64,000 bases of DNA from Antedon bifida. Its lineage: Eukaryota; Echinodermata; Crinoidea; Comatulida; Antedonidae. Of this stretch, positions 1-12,900 are shown piece by piece (position 1 is the stretch's first letter; the number at the start of each line of letters is the position of its first letter). A program made the translations under genes and the position numbers. Where the stretch lies: NCBI GenBank assembly GCA_963402885.1, contig OY727096.1, positions 17,651,820-17,715,819 on the forward strand, given 5' to 3'. A model generated the notes under the pieces. The model ran no database searches. It had not been told where the DNA came from and saw nothing but the letters and a program-made list of their open reading frames with translations.

Positions 1-109
1 AGATAATTTTTTAGGCAGTTTTGGGGCTACATATAGAGGTAAAAAGCATCACATGAGATGTGCATTCAGCCTAGCCCGTAGCTGAGGTTGGGGGTGCGAG
101 ATTTAAAAG

Positions 110-280
110 TTTGAATGAACCCTCTTTTTCCTGAAGTGTCCTTTTCAAACTAGAGATCAGCAGTGAAAGTATAAATATGCCTAGCCTAGCTCTCTTAACG
201 ATTTTTCCCCCATTTGTGGAAATGCAATAGGCCCCTGTAAGAATTCTGGTTACAGACTTGTAGGCTAAGATTTCCAGGTT
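110..280. repeat. Dispersed repeat, copy also at 53318-53475
   Basis: Both copies share 'CTCTTTTTCCTGAAGT', 'CCTTTTCAAACTA' and 'TAGCCTAGCTC' in the same order. The nature of the element is not recognised. The ORF on the minus strand here is incidental. Confidence 0.6.
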
Positions 281-477
281 ATTATACGACATTTACATTT
301 TATGAATTATGTGATAATTATTCTGATGATACAAGGTAATTTTTGAGTTTACAAGAAATTCTATTTTTCAATGTTGACATTGAAAAGTTTGTTGGCCTAT
401 TTTATTAATCGGTCAGATGTTTTACTCTGACGTAATTTGTACTTTATACTAAGAAAAATACGCAAGAAAGTAATTCT

Positions 478-605
478 TGGGTGGGACTCAAACCCATGAC
501 CAGATCACTAGTCTGGCGTTCATACCTCTGTGTACATCAGTGTAGGGCGAAACATCTGACCAATTGCTCAACACCCCTGACCCAAAGCTACTCCACATTT
601 ATTAC
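478..605 (-). repeat. tRNA-derived SINE
   Basis: Read on the minus strand, the unit has an A-box-like stretch TTGAGCAATTGGTCAGA and a B-box-like GGTTTGAGTCC about 75 bp later. Relatives sharing 'ATCTGACCAATT..' and 'CAAAGCTACT.CA' on the + strand occur at about 11150-11225 and 47190-47305, both in introns. Confidence 0.65.
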
Positions 606-2080
606 AAACAACTAAATTTAATTCGTCACTATGACGAATTATAGGTTACATGCATTGATTTAAATAAAGATAATTGATTTTTTTAAATGTATTCTGATAG
701 ATTGATTTTTTCGGAATCTTTGTTATTATAATATGAAAGATAGGATCTTGGTAACGCAATACAATAGCCGGTATCACTGCACATAGTCACTTAAATAAAA
801 CAACCTGATCAAAGATCCCTCCGCATACATCATAAACTTTTTCTGACAGTAGATTTCATTAGAAATCATGCATATAATTTATACACTACAAAATAAAATT
901 GAACAAACTACAAATAGGCCTATGACAAAAAAAAAAAAAAACAAAAAATCTTATTTCGTTTTGTTTCCAAATGTGAGAAGCGATCTCGGTGCCTCAAATC
1001 ACTAGACTAGACACTATCACAGGCCACCGAGCCATACACACACCTGAATAAAAGTTGAAAAAAGATTCCTCCGTATATTTATTATGCAGTAATGACTTTG
1101 GTGCAGATAGCTTATTACATACCACAATAAATCACAATATTTTACTATTATGACATCCTAAAAAAAAAAATTATTTATGCTCTGTCAAAGTATGTCAACT
1201 TTAATATATGAACATTTTAAAGAAGAAGGTTAATTATTAAGTTTGTTTTTTTCGATCCAAGAAAATGTCATAGTTTGTTTAATTGTCGAAATTTTAAAAT
1301 AATTATTTAATATGCAATTAATGATGAGGTTTTTTCTCTTAATTTCATAATAAATCATAAATATGATACATAAAACTTTAAGAAAATGAAATTAAAATTA
1401 GGGTTCACCGAGCATTTTAACGATCTATACTAATTTTAAAATTAAGCATATTTTCACAATTTTTTAGCTTACATGTGCATGCCCTGTCACTTTTGACGTG
1501 CTTGTATAACGCGATTTTAAGTTGAAAAGTGAGTAAAATATGATAAAATTGCAAAAGAAAGGTTGTAAAACAGAAATCAGGGAAAAAGAGTGTGCAACAT
1601 CATTTAACACGCAGAATAAACGCACTCTAATTGCATCGACATAAATTTTGACAATTTTGAAAATTGTACGTGTGCATACGCACGTAATTGTATTGCCATA
1701 TGATGAAATATGAACTGAAATTTATGAGTACCAAATTTGGTTTAATTATGATCTATGCTTGTGAAGATAATTACAAACATGATTTTGTTAAATCGCGAGT
1801 AGGCCGCATAATTTTTGATTGCCCATCGTGAAAACATAACCACATCAATTCCTGGCCATAAGGGAAATAATCTGAAAAATTGACATAGCTAGATGAAACT
1901 GAAATCAAGATAGTTGATGGACAAAAGAAGGAAAGAATAAATAAATAAATATTCTGAAAAAATCAATAAGGTTACAGTATATGCATATAACCTTATTACA
2001 ATCCTATTTTATTAGTTGTACATATAGAAGTTTCAAAATGAATTTAAGATACAACATTAATTCTTGTTTCATTTTTTAAG

Positions 2081-3959
2081 ATGTTTTGCCAACTGTGAAG
2101 ATCGAACCAATCCATCTGGTAGATTCACGCTGAAATCTTCTATTAATTCAAGTTTCCCAGAATATAACTACAGGTATTATTTAATTTCATTTTGCACAAT
2201 TTTGATTATATCAAATATAGCCTTTAATAATTTTAAAAGGATTTACATTCTTTATTGTCTTCATTCGTTTAGGTGGGCCATATTTTTCTTAGAGGATGCA
2301 GAAGAAGAATCTGAATATGACTATGATGGAAAGGAATTGAAATGGAAAGACCACACCTCAACGGGAAGATCGAAAGCCAATCAGGTCATCAACGAAGGAT
2401 TTTTTGAGCCTAATAATGCGTACAGGATAAAATTGTTTGTTAACAGAGAGGATGGTGTTTCTCCTCCGGCAGTAGGTAGGTTGTTGATAGATTGATATTA
2501 TTATATGAGTGTATTTCTTATTCAGACATGCAATCGTATTCAAAGGGTATGCAGTATTCATAAATACAATCTGGATTACAGTTTCCAGTAGCATTTTAGG
2601 TATGTCAGGTTTCAGGAAGCATACAGTGTGAGATACAGTATCACTCATAGTATTCTTGGATAACTGCGGGTTATGCAGTATTCAGGTGTAGCTGAGGGTA
2701 TGCAGTATTCATGGGTAGCTGAGGGTATGAACTATTCAGGTGTAGCTGAGGGTATGCAGTATTCATGGGTAGCTGAGGGTATGCAGTATTCAGGTGTAGC
2801 TGAGGGTATGCAGTATTCATGGGTAGCTGAGGGTATGCAGTATTGATGGTATCTAGGGAATACAATATTGATGGTATCTAGGGAATAAAATATTGATGGT
2901 ATCTAGGGAATACAATATTGATGGTATCTAGGGAATACAATATTGATGGTATCTAGGGAATACAATATTTATGATATCTAGGGAATACAATATTGAGGGT
3001 TTCTGTATTGATTGTACTGTATCAGGGGTATACAACATTGTGGGATAGCTGGTTTAATTTAATATATTATTCAGAAAAACGGGTAAAGAGTATTCTGTGG
3101 ATCCCTGGTGAATGCTTTATTCAGATGAATGGTAGGTTGTCACTCAATTATTCAAGTTATCAATAATATTTATTGTACTGCAGCTGAAAGCCGATGGGAG
3201 GTATCTGCTAATGATTTTCCTGAGGTTGGAAATTGTACCATAGAGCCGTCTGAAGGATATGCAGTTGAAACACTTTTCATGATCGATTGTTATAACTTCA
3301 CTGATGTTGATGTTCCACTGACATATGAGTTTAGTGTTAAATCAAGAAATTCTACCATCTGGGACATGATATACAGCGGTATGAATGTGTTTTTAATCTT
3401 TGTGTACATTTTCGTTTTTAACATGTCCTGATAAAGGATATCCATCTAAGTTCTAAATGTTAAGCATTTAGGCTGACTCACAAACCTGTGGTGTCCAGGT
3501 TACGACAATACTAATATGTCCTGGTATTTTAAACAGTGTTGCGCTAATATTACATTTGAATGTACTCCATTCTGCAGCGATAATTTAACCATATTTGTTT
3601 ATACTCATCCAATTTAATTATTAATACTCTGGAAAAGTAAACTTCAACCCTAGTACTATAGAACATACAGTATAATATATACATATGAAATTGTCATAAT
3701 TTTAACCTCTGTCTACACTATCAAACTTTGTGACAAAAAATGTGATGTGCCCATACATGGACATGATGATGTCATATCACTACCATATTTGGGCACATCA
3801 ACTATTGATATTCATTACATTTCTTTAGGACAAGAGAGAAAGCTTGCTAGCCGTATTTCTTTACCACAAGGAGACCCTCCAGATTATGAATTGGATATAC
3901 GTGTATCAGCTTTTGATGTGTACAAGGCACGTAGTGAGGATTACAATATGACAGTAAAA
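2081..3959 (+). CDS. Gene 1 REJ-domain C-terminal exons
   Basis: Four exons (2081-2173, 2273-2475, 3184-3378, 3829-3959) align exon for exon, with the same phases, to gene 2 exons at 41422-41520, 41698-41879, 42688-42882 and 44246-44379. Shared marks are a C-x(3)-C pair followed by NP at the start, a phase-2 intron inside an Arg codon before a conserved Trp, the GNCTIEP motif (gene 2 has the same GNCTIEP), and 'LTY.FSV' near the end. The first nucleotide completes a codon begun in an exon that is not in the window. These exons encode the extracellular beta-rich end of REJ, which precedes the GAIN/GPS region in the family. Retention of the same introns in both copies argues that they arose by segmental duplication rather than retroposition. 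Confidence 0.85.
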
Positions 3960-6900
3960 GTATGTATAATGACTTAAGCAATTCACTTTTTACGTCAGGG
4001 ACTTTTAAATCGTGTGAACGTGGAAGCCGTTCATGTTGACCTGTTTTAAGTTGTATAAATCCATAGTCGTCTACTTCTCAAGCCAGGCAATGAATGAGGG
4101 AGAAGACATGGCCCATGTGAAACATGAAATAGTAGGCCTACAGTTGAGTATATCTTTTCACTTTGTACAGGTGACTATACCACACGTTTGGGGCAGAATG
4201 TGCTGTGTTACAACCGCTAATGTAGAAAACGCCAACTAATGTAGAAACACCAACAGCTTATGTAAATAAAAATCAACACTAGCTATTATGTAGAACGGTC
4301 AACAGCTAATGCAGTTACTATCGCCAAATGTAGTTACTATCACCAGCTAATGTAGAAAATATTATATATTTTACAAACCTATGTCTAAATCATGTGCAAA
4401 TGCATCTCTTTACTTAGCTATCGCCAACTAATGTAGAAAATATATATTTTACAAACCTATGTCTAAATCATGTGCAAATGCATCTCTATACTTAGCTATC
4501 AGTCTATCCACCTCTCGTCAGCGACCAACTTTTAAAACGCGGCAATCTCGTAAGTGACCACCTCCCTAAATCAACCATACTTGTTCCACCACCATAATTG
4601 GAGTGAGTCGGCCTCAGACACATGCCGATATTGTTGGCTTTTTACGTATGGTAAAGAGTGCCCCTGCCTTAACCCCTCGGCCAATGACTGAAATCATTTA
4701 TGTCAAGTGTTAGGTTTAATTGACGTAGATATGTTTGTATTGTTTTTATATATTTAGGCAAATTGATAACCATGAATGAATTCATCCACTGTCCTTAAAT
4801 GTGACAATCCTGTTCACCACACAGCATTTACAGAATGCTTTACATAAGTCCTAAGCAAGTCTTTAGAAGTGCAGTTGTGCTTTCAATAACCATTTTGCTT
4901 TGAATTAAAGAAAATACTTTACTATCTACAAAATTAAGAGGCCATGTCAAAATGATCCTACTTTCAACCTTGTCAAGGTGTGCACACCATTGTGTTACTG
5001 CAAGTCTTGCCAAAAGATTATGTTGATTTTGCTATGCCCAAATCACAGGGCAACCCTCTTGTCCGCACCAACAGAATCAAAGGGAACGCAAAGTGCTATA
5101 TTTGGAGTCAAATTAGCAATGTAGGAGCTGCCAGGGCAACAGTGGATCCAACTTACTTTATACAGAAAAAAAGTTTAAGTGTGAGTAACTACGACATGAT
5201 CCCTAATTGTATTATAATTTTAATAATCAGGTGGAACCACTGGAACATGCAATTGAGGATTTATATGACATCATTGAGATCGAGTTGGATGAAATGCGTC
5301 AGCTTGTAGGAGCCGGGAACATTGTGGCAGCATCTACTAAGGCCATATCTATATCCAAACTATTGAATGAAATTAGTCAGAATTCAACTTACAATTGTAA
5401 GTATTCTTGTATTTTTTGTTGGTATTTGTTTGTTTTTTAATAGTGGTCGATTATTATTATTACTTTTGTTTGTGTGGCCATTCTCTACATTTGAATACCA
5501 CCGGTTCTCAGCAGATCACCAAAGTTAAGCAACGTTGGGCCTGGTAGATAACTTGATGCAAACTTTTCAGAGAGTATTATGGTGTAAAGGTAAGGATCAG
5601 ACTAGCATGCGAGAGGCATGGGTTTGAGCCAACCTGTGTCATACACTTTTACTGCTTTACTTTCATTGCTTTGTTGGATGGGTTTTTCTTTTATTTTTTT
5701 AAAATATCTAATCACATGGTTTGACAAGTATAAAAACAAATAAATCACTTTTATAATTGTTTTTTTAGCTACCACTGATGATTCTGATAACGGTAAGTGT
5801 TTATACATTGATGTTCAGCTTAGGAATATGATGTACCAATTTTGTCTCTGTTCTGTGTGCGTACAATCGAGAACTAGTGATATTCCAGCGTACCACATAT
5901 TATGTTCAAATTAGATTTGATAGCAACTCTATGGTCCAAGTGGTCTAATGGTAGGATGTCTGCATATCAAGCATGAAAGATTATGCATTCGAATCTCAGT
6001 TGGGCCACCTTTTTTTCATTTTCACAGATTTCCCCATTTCACTGTTTATAAATTCACTGGGTGGAATGGAGTTTCTCTATTCCTACCAAATTATAAGCAT
6101 AATATATATAAAATACTATATTATATAATTAGAATTTGGTTGATTTTGCCAACCTGTATTTTGGCAGTCTTTTTAAATAAGTTTGAAGAAAATATTATAA
6201 TCTTGTATTATCCCATTGTATAGTAGTAACATTGGTACATAAACATTGCATTTCCTGCAATTATATTATCAATAGAAAGCTTTCAGTTTGCAATGACCTG
6301 CTGAACTTAACTAGGTCAGGTCAATCAATGTGTTGTCAGTCATTGCTTGGACCTGAAGCATCAAAATGTGTTCAAGTAGGGAAGCAAGGAAACATGTCCT
6401 GTCCTTGCATTCGCACAGTGATATAACATACATTGCTCATCGGTTGTCGGTGAGTGATATAACATACATTGATTGTCGGTGATCGCAAATTGAAAACTCC
6501 CTAATAATTCAATGAATTTATTATTTGATTTTTTTTTTTTATTTGAAGTTTTCAATGCAACTGAAGAAGCAATAAGGACAGACACACGAATATATGTAAG
6601 TAAGAATGACAATTGTATTTTTAAAAATTGACCAAAATGTTTTAACATTTTACACATTCAGCAAGTCACAAATATTTAAATACTGTATATCAGAAATCTT
6701 ATCCACCCAAGAGTCCAAAAAAAAGAAGCATTTGGGCTTCTTTTCAAGGTTTTACGGTTTATGACTTCTACGGGTTTTTACTATGTGCTTCATCATTACA
6801 CTACCTCATCCTAATCTTTCTTGTTTAAAAGAACATCCTGCAGTATCATGTGTGCTGACAACAACAGGCCCATACTGTCAGAAGATTTTTTTTGTCGCTA

Positions 6901-9900
6901 GACATGATATAGCTCGTGTATTGGGTATTCTGTTTCTGTTACTGTGATTTCAATATTGCTAGGTTCGAAAGAAGATTGTTGAGTATTCAAACGTTTTAAC
7001 ACCAAAAGATCTTGGGGATGTTAAAATGATTACATCAGCTATAAATACTGTATTGGCAATTCCAGATGAAATTTCAACCGAAACTAAGGTTAGTATACAA
7101 ATAATAATGATTTCAATTTTATGTATGAAGACATTTTTCCATGAACTCAATGAATTTTTAAAGTAAAAATGTGAAAAAAATCTCCTAGAATTTAACAACC
7201 TATTTTGAAAAGATTTGTTCCATTGTTTTCTTGGTAATTTCTTTTCGCCTTGTCAAGGTGCGCACACCATTGTCTTGCTGTAAGTCTTGCCAAAAGATTA
7301 TGTTGACTTTGCTATGCCCAAATTACAGAGTCCCCCTCTCGTCCCCACTAACAGGATCAAAGGGAACGCAAAGTTCTATATTTGGTGTCAGATTGGATGT
7401 AGGAGCTGCCATAAGGCAACAGTCGATTCAACTGCTTTAGGATTTGTTATCTAGGTTTACTCCCGTAGACTTCTCTTCTACCAAAGATTTTCCCAAGGCA
7501 GTGGAGGTTTGGAATGAGTTCGTTCCTTCACCTAGGTGAACTGCCTTCCTATGCTAACTAGCTCCACCTGCAATTAAGAAACTGTTTTTAAGGGGCCAGT
7601 TGTTCCATTTGAGGTGCCTGCCTTTAGAGCATATGAGTGGGATCTTGTTCCCACTACCACCTCTTTCTATGTCAACCTTGGAACCATGTCATATTAAAAA
7701 CTAATTGCATTTATATATTTGCCATTTATAGGAAAAAGCACTAGATGCAATTAATATACTGGTGAACATTTTATCAGTACAAGCTAATGAAAGTGACACA
7801 AGTGCTAATGTTCTTGAAGGTGCATCATCTGCTGTTATGGAATGCTTGGGTAATTATTAAAAGGAAGCTTATTTATTTATTGGAGAGACCAGTTGAGAAA
7901 CAGAATAAAATGGTTCCATGGCCCTGAAACTCTTTGCGTTATTAAATTTTGTATTGAAAATGAAATTTGTATCTTTTAGGTACGTTTCAACTCCCTCCCA
8001 CATCAAATAGGGAAGACATAATACCTACAGAAGAGCAGGTTTGTGATATATGTTTGTATTTTGTAACTAAATTAATGGCCAAGCACTTGAATATGTATTT
8101 TATGTTTTTGTTAATAATAATTAAACTTTAATCAACCTCTAGTCCATTCAACATCTTTTATTTCTATTTTAAAATGTATATTTTGTTTAGACTTTGGAGT
8201 ACAATAATCAAACCAAAATGGCACTGGACAAGATGTTGTCAATCGTTACAAGCAAGATGGTGATAGGACAGGGCAGTGTTGAAGTTAAGTCAACAAATGT
8301 ACAAACTAGTGTCAAACGATCCTCACCAGATTCTCTCACTACAAATGGTAAGCAATCTTAAGAACCTTAAGATTATTTGAAGGTTTGCATGGCGAAATCA
8401 AATGTTGATATAAAGTTTGCCACATATATTTAGTTCTGAAAAGATTGTTCATGAGAAACAATGCTCTTCTATAGCTAATTTCAATCCCTCCCACCATGAA
8501 CTTTGCTATTGTTTTTAGGTTTCACACCAGTCCCACCCTATTTCACTTATATTCCCAGTTTCTGCATTCTCACTCCTGAGAGTATATTGATCGAAACGTC
8601 TTTTCAGAACTAAATATATGTGGTGTACCGCAAACTTTATATCAATATCCAAGAAAAGCTTGCGAATTGAATTATATATACAAGTTAAAGAATAAACAAA
8701 ATGTAGTTACTGCAGTAACTGGTGTAGAATAATTTGACATGGTCTCAAATTATTGATTAGTTTGATCTACTTTCAACATTTTTAGAGACGTTCGGTTCAG
8801 AAACTGGTATGTCAGTGGTTTTACCGGAAATGTCAAGTCACTTAGCCAATTCTTCTTCATCGGATTCGGAAATTGTAGATATTCAGGTTAGTACTTTTGG
8901 GGCTGTTTTCTATTGGTCCATGTTTATTCATGTCTAAGGTCATTCTATAGTCACCCTACAGTTACCCTAGTAACCAGGGGGGGATCGGGGGGATCGTACG
9001 ATCCACCCCGCTGAACAGCGAGTTCCGCTTGGCCTCCCACTTTTTTTTTGCTGGGCATACTAACACAACACTACGATTGTTTACTACAGGCCTAGTCAAG
9101 CCTTAATAAATTTAATTAATATAAAGCGACATAAGAATATAAAATATATTTTAACTAAAATATAAAAACCTAACACTAAAATTTACAAGATAAATTCTAT
9201 TTGATAACTGCTGAACATCGTGGTTCTGGAGCTAGCCGTACACAGAGCATAGTTGTTTGCTTGACATAAAAGGGTATTCCCCTACACAGGTCTCCGCGTG
9301 CGTGTGACGTGCCCAGCCAGCTGCTTGATAGAGAAAGCATGCAGCTCACGCAAGTGCAAGATGCAATGGTTGAGTGAATTCAGGGATCATCTTAATTCCA
9401 TGGTTTGTTACCTAAACACCACATGATGGTGGTGAATATGCCTGTTAAAGTCTCAATGATACGATCCCTTAATGTACCATGTCGTTGCTAGGAGGCTTAA
9501 AAGGAGGAGGGATCTAGCCTAGTTTCGGTCGGCAAAAGAATGCCGTCCTCTGACAATTTAAGGTCGGCAATAAGGTCGCCAATTGAAATTCGTGGGCTGG
9601 AAATTACACCAAATTATATAGTTCATAAACAAAAGAGATTAGCCGGAAATGCGATTTGCGGCCATACATGGGCCTATAGAGAAAAAAAATTTGAGGGTAT
9701 GGTTCCACTAAACAACTTAACGATCCACCCCGCCGTCAAACCTGGTTACGGCCCTGCCCCAAGATCATCAGTACTTCTATGAATGGATAACTAGTTGGGA
9801 GCAGAATTGTTAGTTGATCAAACCCCATACCGCTTTGATTGAGAAAATTGCATATTGGAACGTATTCTGTGCCAAGGTGTACAATTAAGAATTAATTTTT

Positions 9901-12900
9901 ACTGCATTTTCTCTTTTATTTATTCTTGTTTAGAATGTCAATTTTATTTTCTTATTACTATACTAACATTAAGAATTTAACCAACAGATGATTGCTGAAA
10001 CGAACAATCCTAACAAAGTAGACAATACCTCAAAGCAAATCAGTGGAGGAAGTGTTAGCATGGAGTTGAAGGATAGTAATGGTAGCGTTATCAGTGTTAA
10101 AAACCTAACAGAACCTATAGTAATATTTATAACACGTGAAACAATTGAGCCAGCTGAAGGTGAAAATATGACCAACAATGAAGTAAAGAAATATGGTAAC
10201 ACAAGCGCACCTGGCATAGATATGACATATTTGGCATTTCAAGGTAAGTAACAACTTTGAAAGGAATTTCTGGTTTTAAAATGTAATTGCATGATTTCTT
10301 TTCTTTTTAAATCATTTACGGCAAATAGTACAACATTACTCTCAACACTAAAATAATTATACATTTATTGGATAAAACAAGAACAGAACCTTTCATACAA
10401 AATGAAATTCACAAGAAATGTAAAATCTGATTTTAGGAGAGTAACTGTATTTGGCACTATTGTATAATTTGTTTTGTAGATATTGAACGGCATAGATCTT
10501 TAACTGTAAACATTAAATCTCTTGGTCAGAAAAACATGGTCATTGGTGAGAGTTACAACTACACTATATTCTTATATCTAAGGGCAAATCAAGTTCCCAC
10601 AGAAGGTAAGGCCATATTTTACTATTTACCATTGAGATATAGATTGAATAGAGAGACAACTCCAATGTTATTACAGTGATTCACAATGGAGAGTGTCCAC
10701 TGAATTGGTCACACTCCTAATTATATTACTATTTATTACTGTAGTTTGACATTTTAACAGTCACAGCAATTGCGGCAGCCATCAAAACAAACTGGTAAAA
10801 ATAAAATATTATAATAATATGATTTCTTTTCAAATTCACCTGTTTTTGGCATTCCTGTTCTATTGTTAGTCAACTGAAACTAGTTGAAAGGCTGGTTACA
10901 TAACCTTTACACCAAACTCGCATACACATGCTTGTAGTGAAATTAGCCTAAATCACACACGGCATTAAGACACACAAACAAATATATATATATATATATT
11001 TTTCTTATGTAGGAGAATTTTACAGTAGGCGGAGGTATGCACTCTCGGAGTGGCTTTCTAGTTATTGTAATATATTCCATGAAGAAATAATACATACATA
11101 TTGAAAGTCAAGAATTACTTTTATTGGCAGGTGTACTGTACTAAGCATATAGTACAATTGCATCAGAGTAGGGCAAACATCTGACCAATTACTTAGCTTC
11201 CTGACGCAAAGCTACTTCAAAGTGTTAATCAATGATCAATTTCTTTTCTTGTATAAGATTATGGTCAATATGACGATCTGTGTGTCTTAAGTGGTCAAAG
11301 AGTATATCCTATTGAACGATATTATGCAAGTGAGGATGAAGCCTATCCACGACCGTGGAACGATACACATGACTTTTTAGTAGATGTTGAAGGAGATACA
11401 CAGTGCTTTTATAGCAACACATTTCTCAACAGGTAATCACACTATAATGTCTGCATCTTAATAAAATAATAAAAACATACTAAGCTTCTGTCACCGAATG
11501 GTAAAACAAACAAGTATTTTAACCCAAATGTTTAAAAATGTCTGATACTTTTTTGTTCTATTGTTATATTTATACCTTGCTATTTACAGTTTGTCCAATG
11601 GAACTACTACTACTTTTTACATCGGTATTCGCCATAAGATGGGACTCAACAAGACAGTAAATGGGACATCAGAAGATGGTTTTCAACAAATGCGATTTCA
11701 AGCCACTTACTTTAATTCTGTATGTTTGTACTTAGATGAGACAACTAATTCATGGGAGAATGAGGGGATGGAAGTAAGTTTTTGTTGTAATTGTATAAAC
11801 TATATTTATTATTATTTGGTTTTCCAATTTTGTAATTTTCTGTATTTTAATGTAAACTATCCTTTACAGTAATTACTATTATTACTTTTTCGCCAGGGAA
11901 AAGTAATTTTCTATTTTATTGGACAATAAAGTTATCTTGTAATAATGTAATAATTGTGGCATGGCATTGAAATTTGAGAAGGTTTGAGAGAGTTGTATGA
12001 CCTAATGCAAAGTGACATTGAACTGGCATTTGAGAGGAATGGGTTCAAGACCTGTCGCATTGCTTTTATCCTGAAGCAAGATGACTTCACTGTTATTGCC
12101 TCATTCTTCAGATGAGTCTTAAAGCTTTCGGTCCTGTGCCCCTGAGAGAATAGTATTCTAATGAAGAGGTCACCCAGTGTAAACAAAAAATCATCAAATT
12201 TGTTTTGTGTTTTTTTTTATTTCACTAGGTTGGTCCTCAAAGTACCAGGACACGAACACAGTGTTTTTCGAACCACCTTACATCTTTTGGAGGTGGTATT
12301 GCGGTACCAATTAACACAGTAGATTTAAGTATTTCACCATTTGCTAGTCTGAATGAAAACCCAGTTGTCTTTGTGTTCATGGTTTGCTGTATGAGTCTCT
12401 ACCTGACTGTCATACTCTGGGCAAGAAAGGCCGACCAACGAGATCGAGTCATGGTAAGTTTTGGTAATTGTGAACTGCCATACTCTGGTACAATTTTATA
12501 ACCTCTTGATCCTGTAAATTTTAAGGAAGAACTTTTTTCAAAAAGCTGCCCTTGTGTTGAAAGTGGCTACAAAAAATATTATAGTATTTGAGAATACTCT
12601 AAACTGTGCAGTAAGTCAGTTATAAAACATGATTTTGATATATAATATTATTGCTATATTGTGATATTTTGTGATAATGGTCCTCATTTTTGGGAACTTC
12701 TCAATTCTTTGTCGATATCTAATATTTTTTTTGTCCGTAGGCTGGAGTAACACCATTAAAAGACAACGACCCAAGAGACAAGATAAAATATGAAATTACA
12801 GTATTTACTGGAGTTAAAAAGAGAGCAGGCTAGTTAAAGATAATTTACTTTACTTTAAAACAAAGCAAATAGGCTTTTAGAATAGAGACTAAGCAATGCC

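Larger units (their letters stand above)
1..2080. other. Intron of gene 1 with repeats, no exon seen
   Basis: No exon matching gene 2 exon 41018-41192 is present, so this is taken as intron. It contains a repeat at about 110-280 shared with 53318-53475, a minus-strand tRNA-derived SINE (478-605), another tRNA-like piece near 956-1045, and at about 1440-1830 DNA related to the large tandem units of 56093-59990. Confidence 0.6.

Noticed and set aside
71-292. 73-codon ORF on the minus strand
   Set aside because: It falls in a dispersed repeat shared with 53318-53475 and has no recognisable protein features.
4980-5309. 109-codon ORF as a gene
   Set aside because: It overlaps a dispersed repeat and runs into exon 5231-5396 in another frame; the second repeat copy does not keep the frame.
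5472-5590. Functional 5S rRNA gene
   Set aside because: The 3' third of 5S rRNA, including box C, is missing or replaced.
5932-6005. Functional tRNA gene
   Set aside because: The T-arm and anticodon stem do not pair well and the same head is followed by a shared SINE body elsewhere in the window.
9540-9782. 80-codon ORF as transposase remnant
   Set aside because: It lies in a hAT-like non-autonomous element, but no transposase motif is visible.
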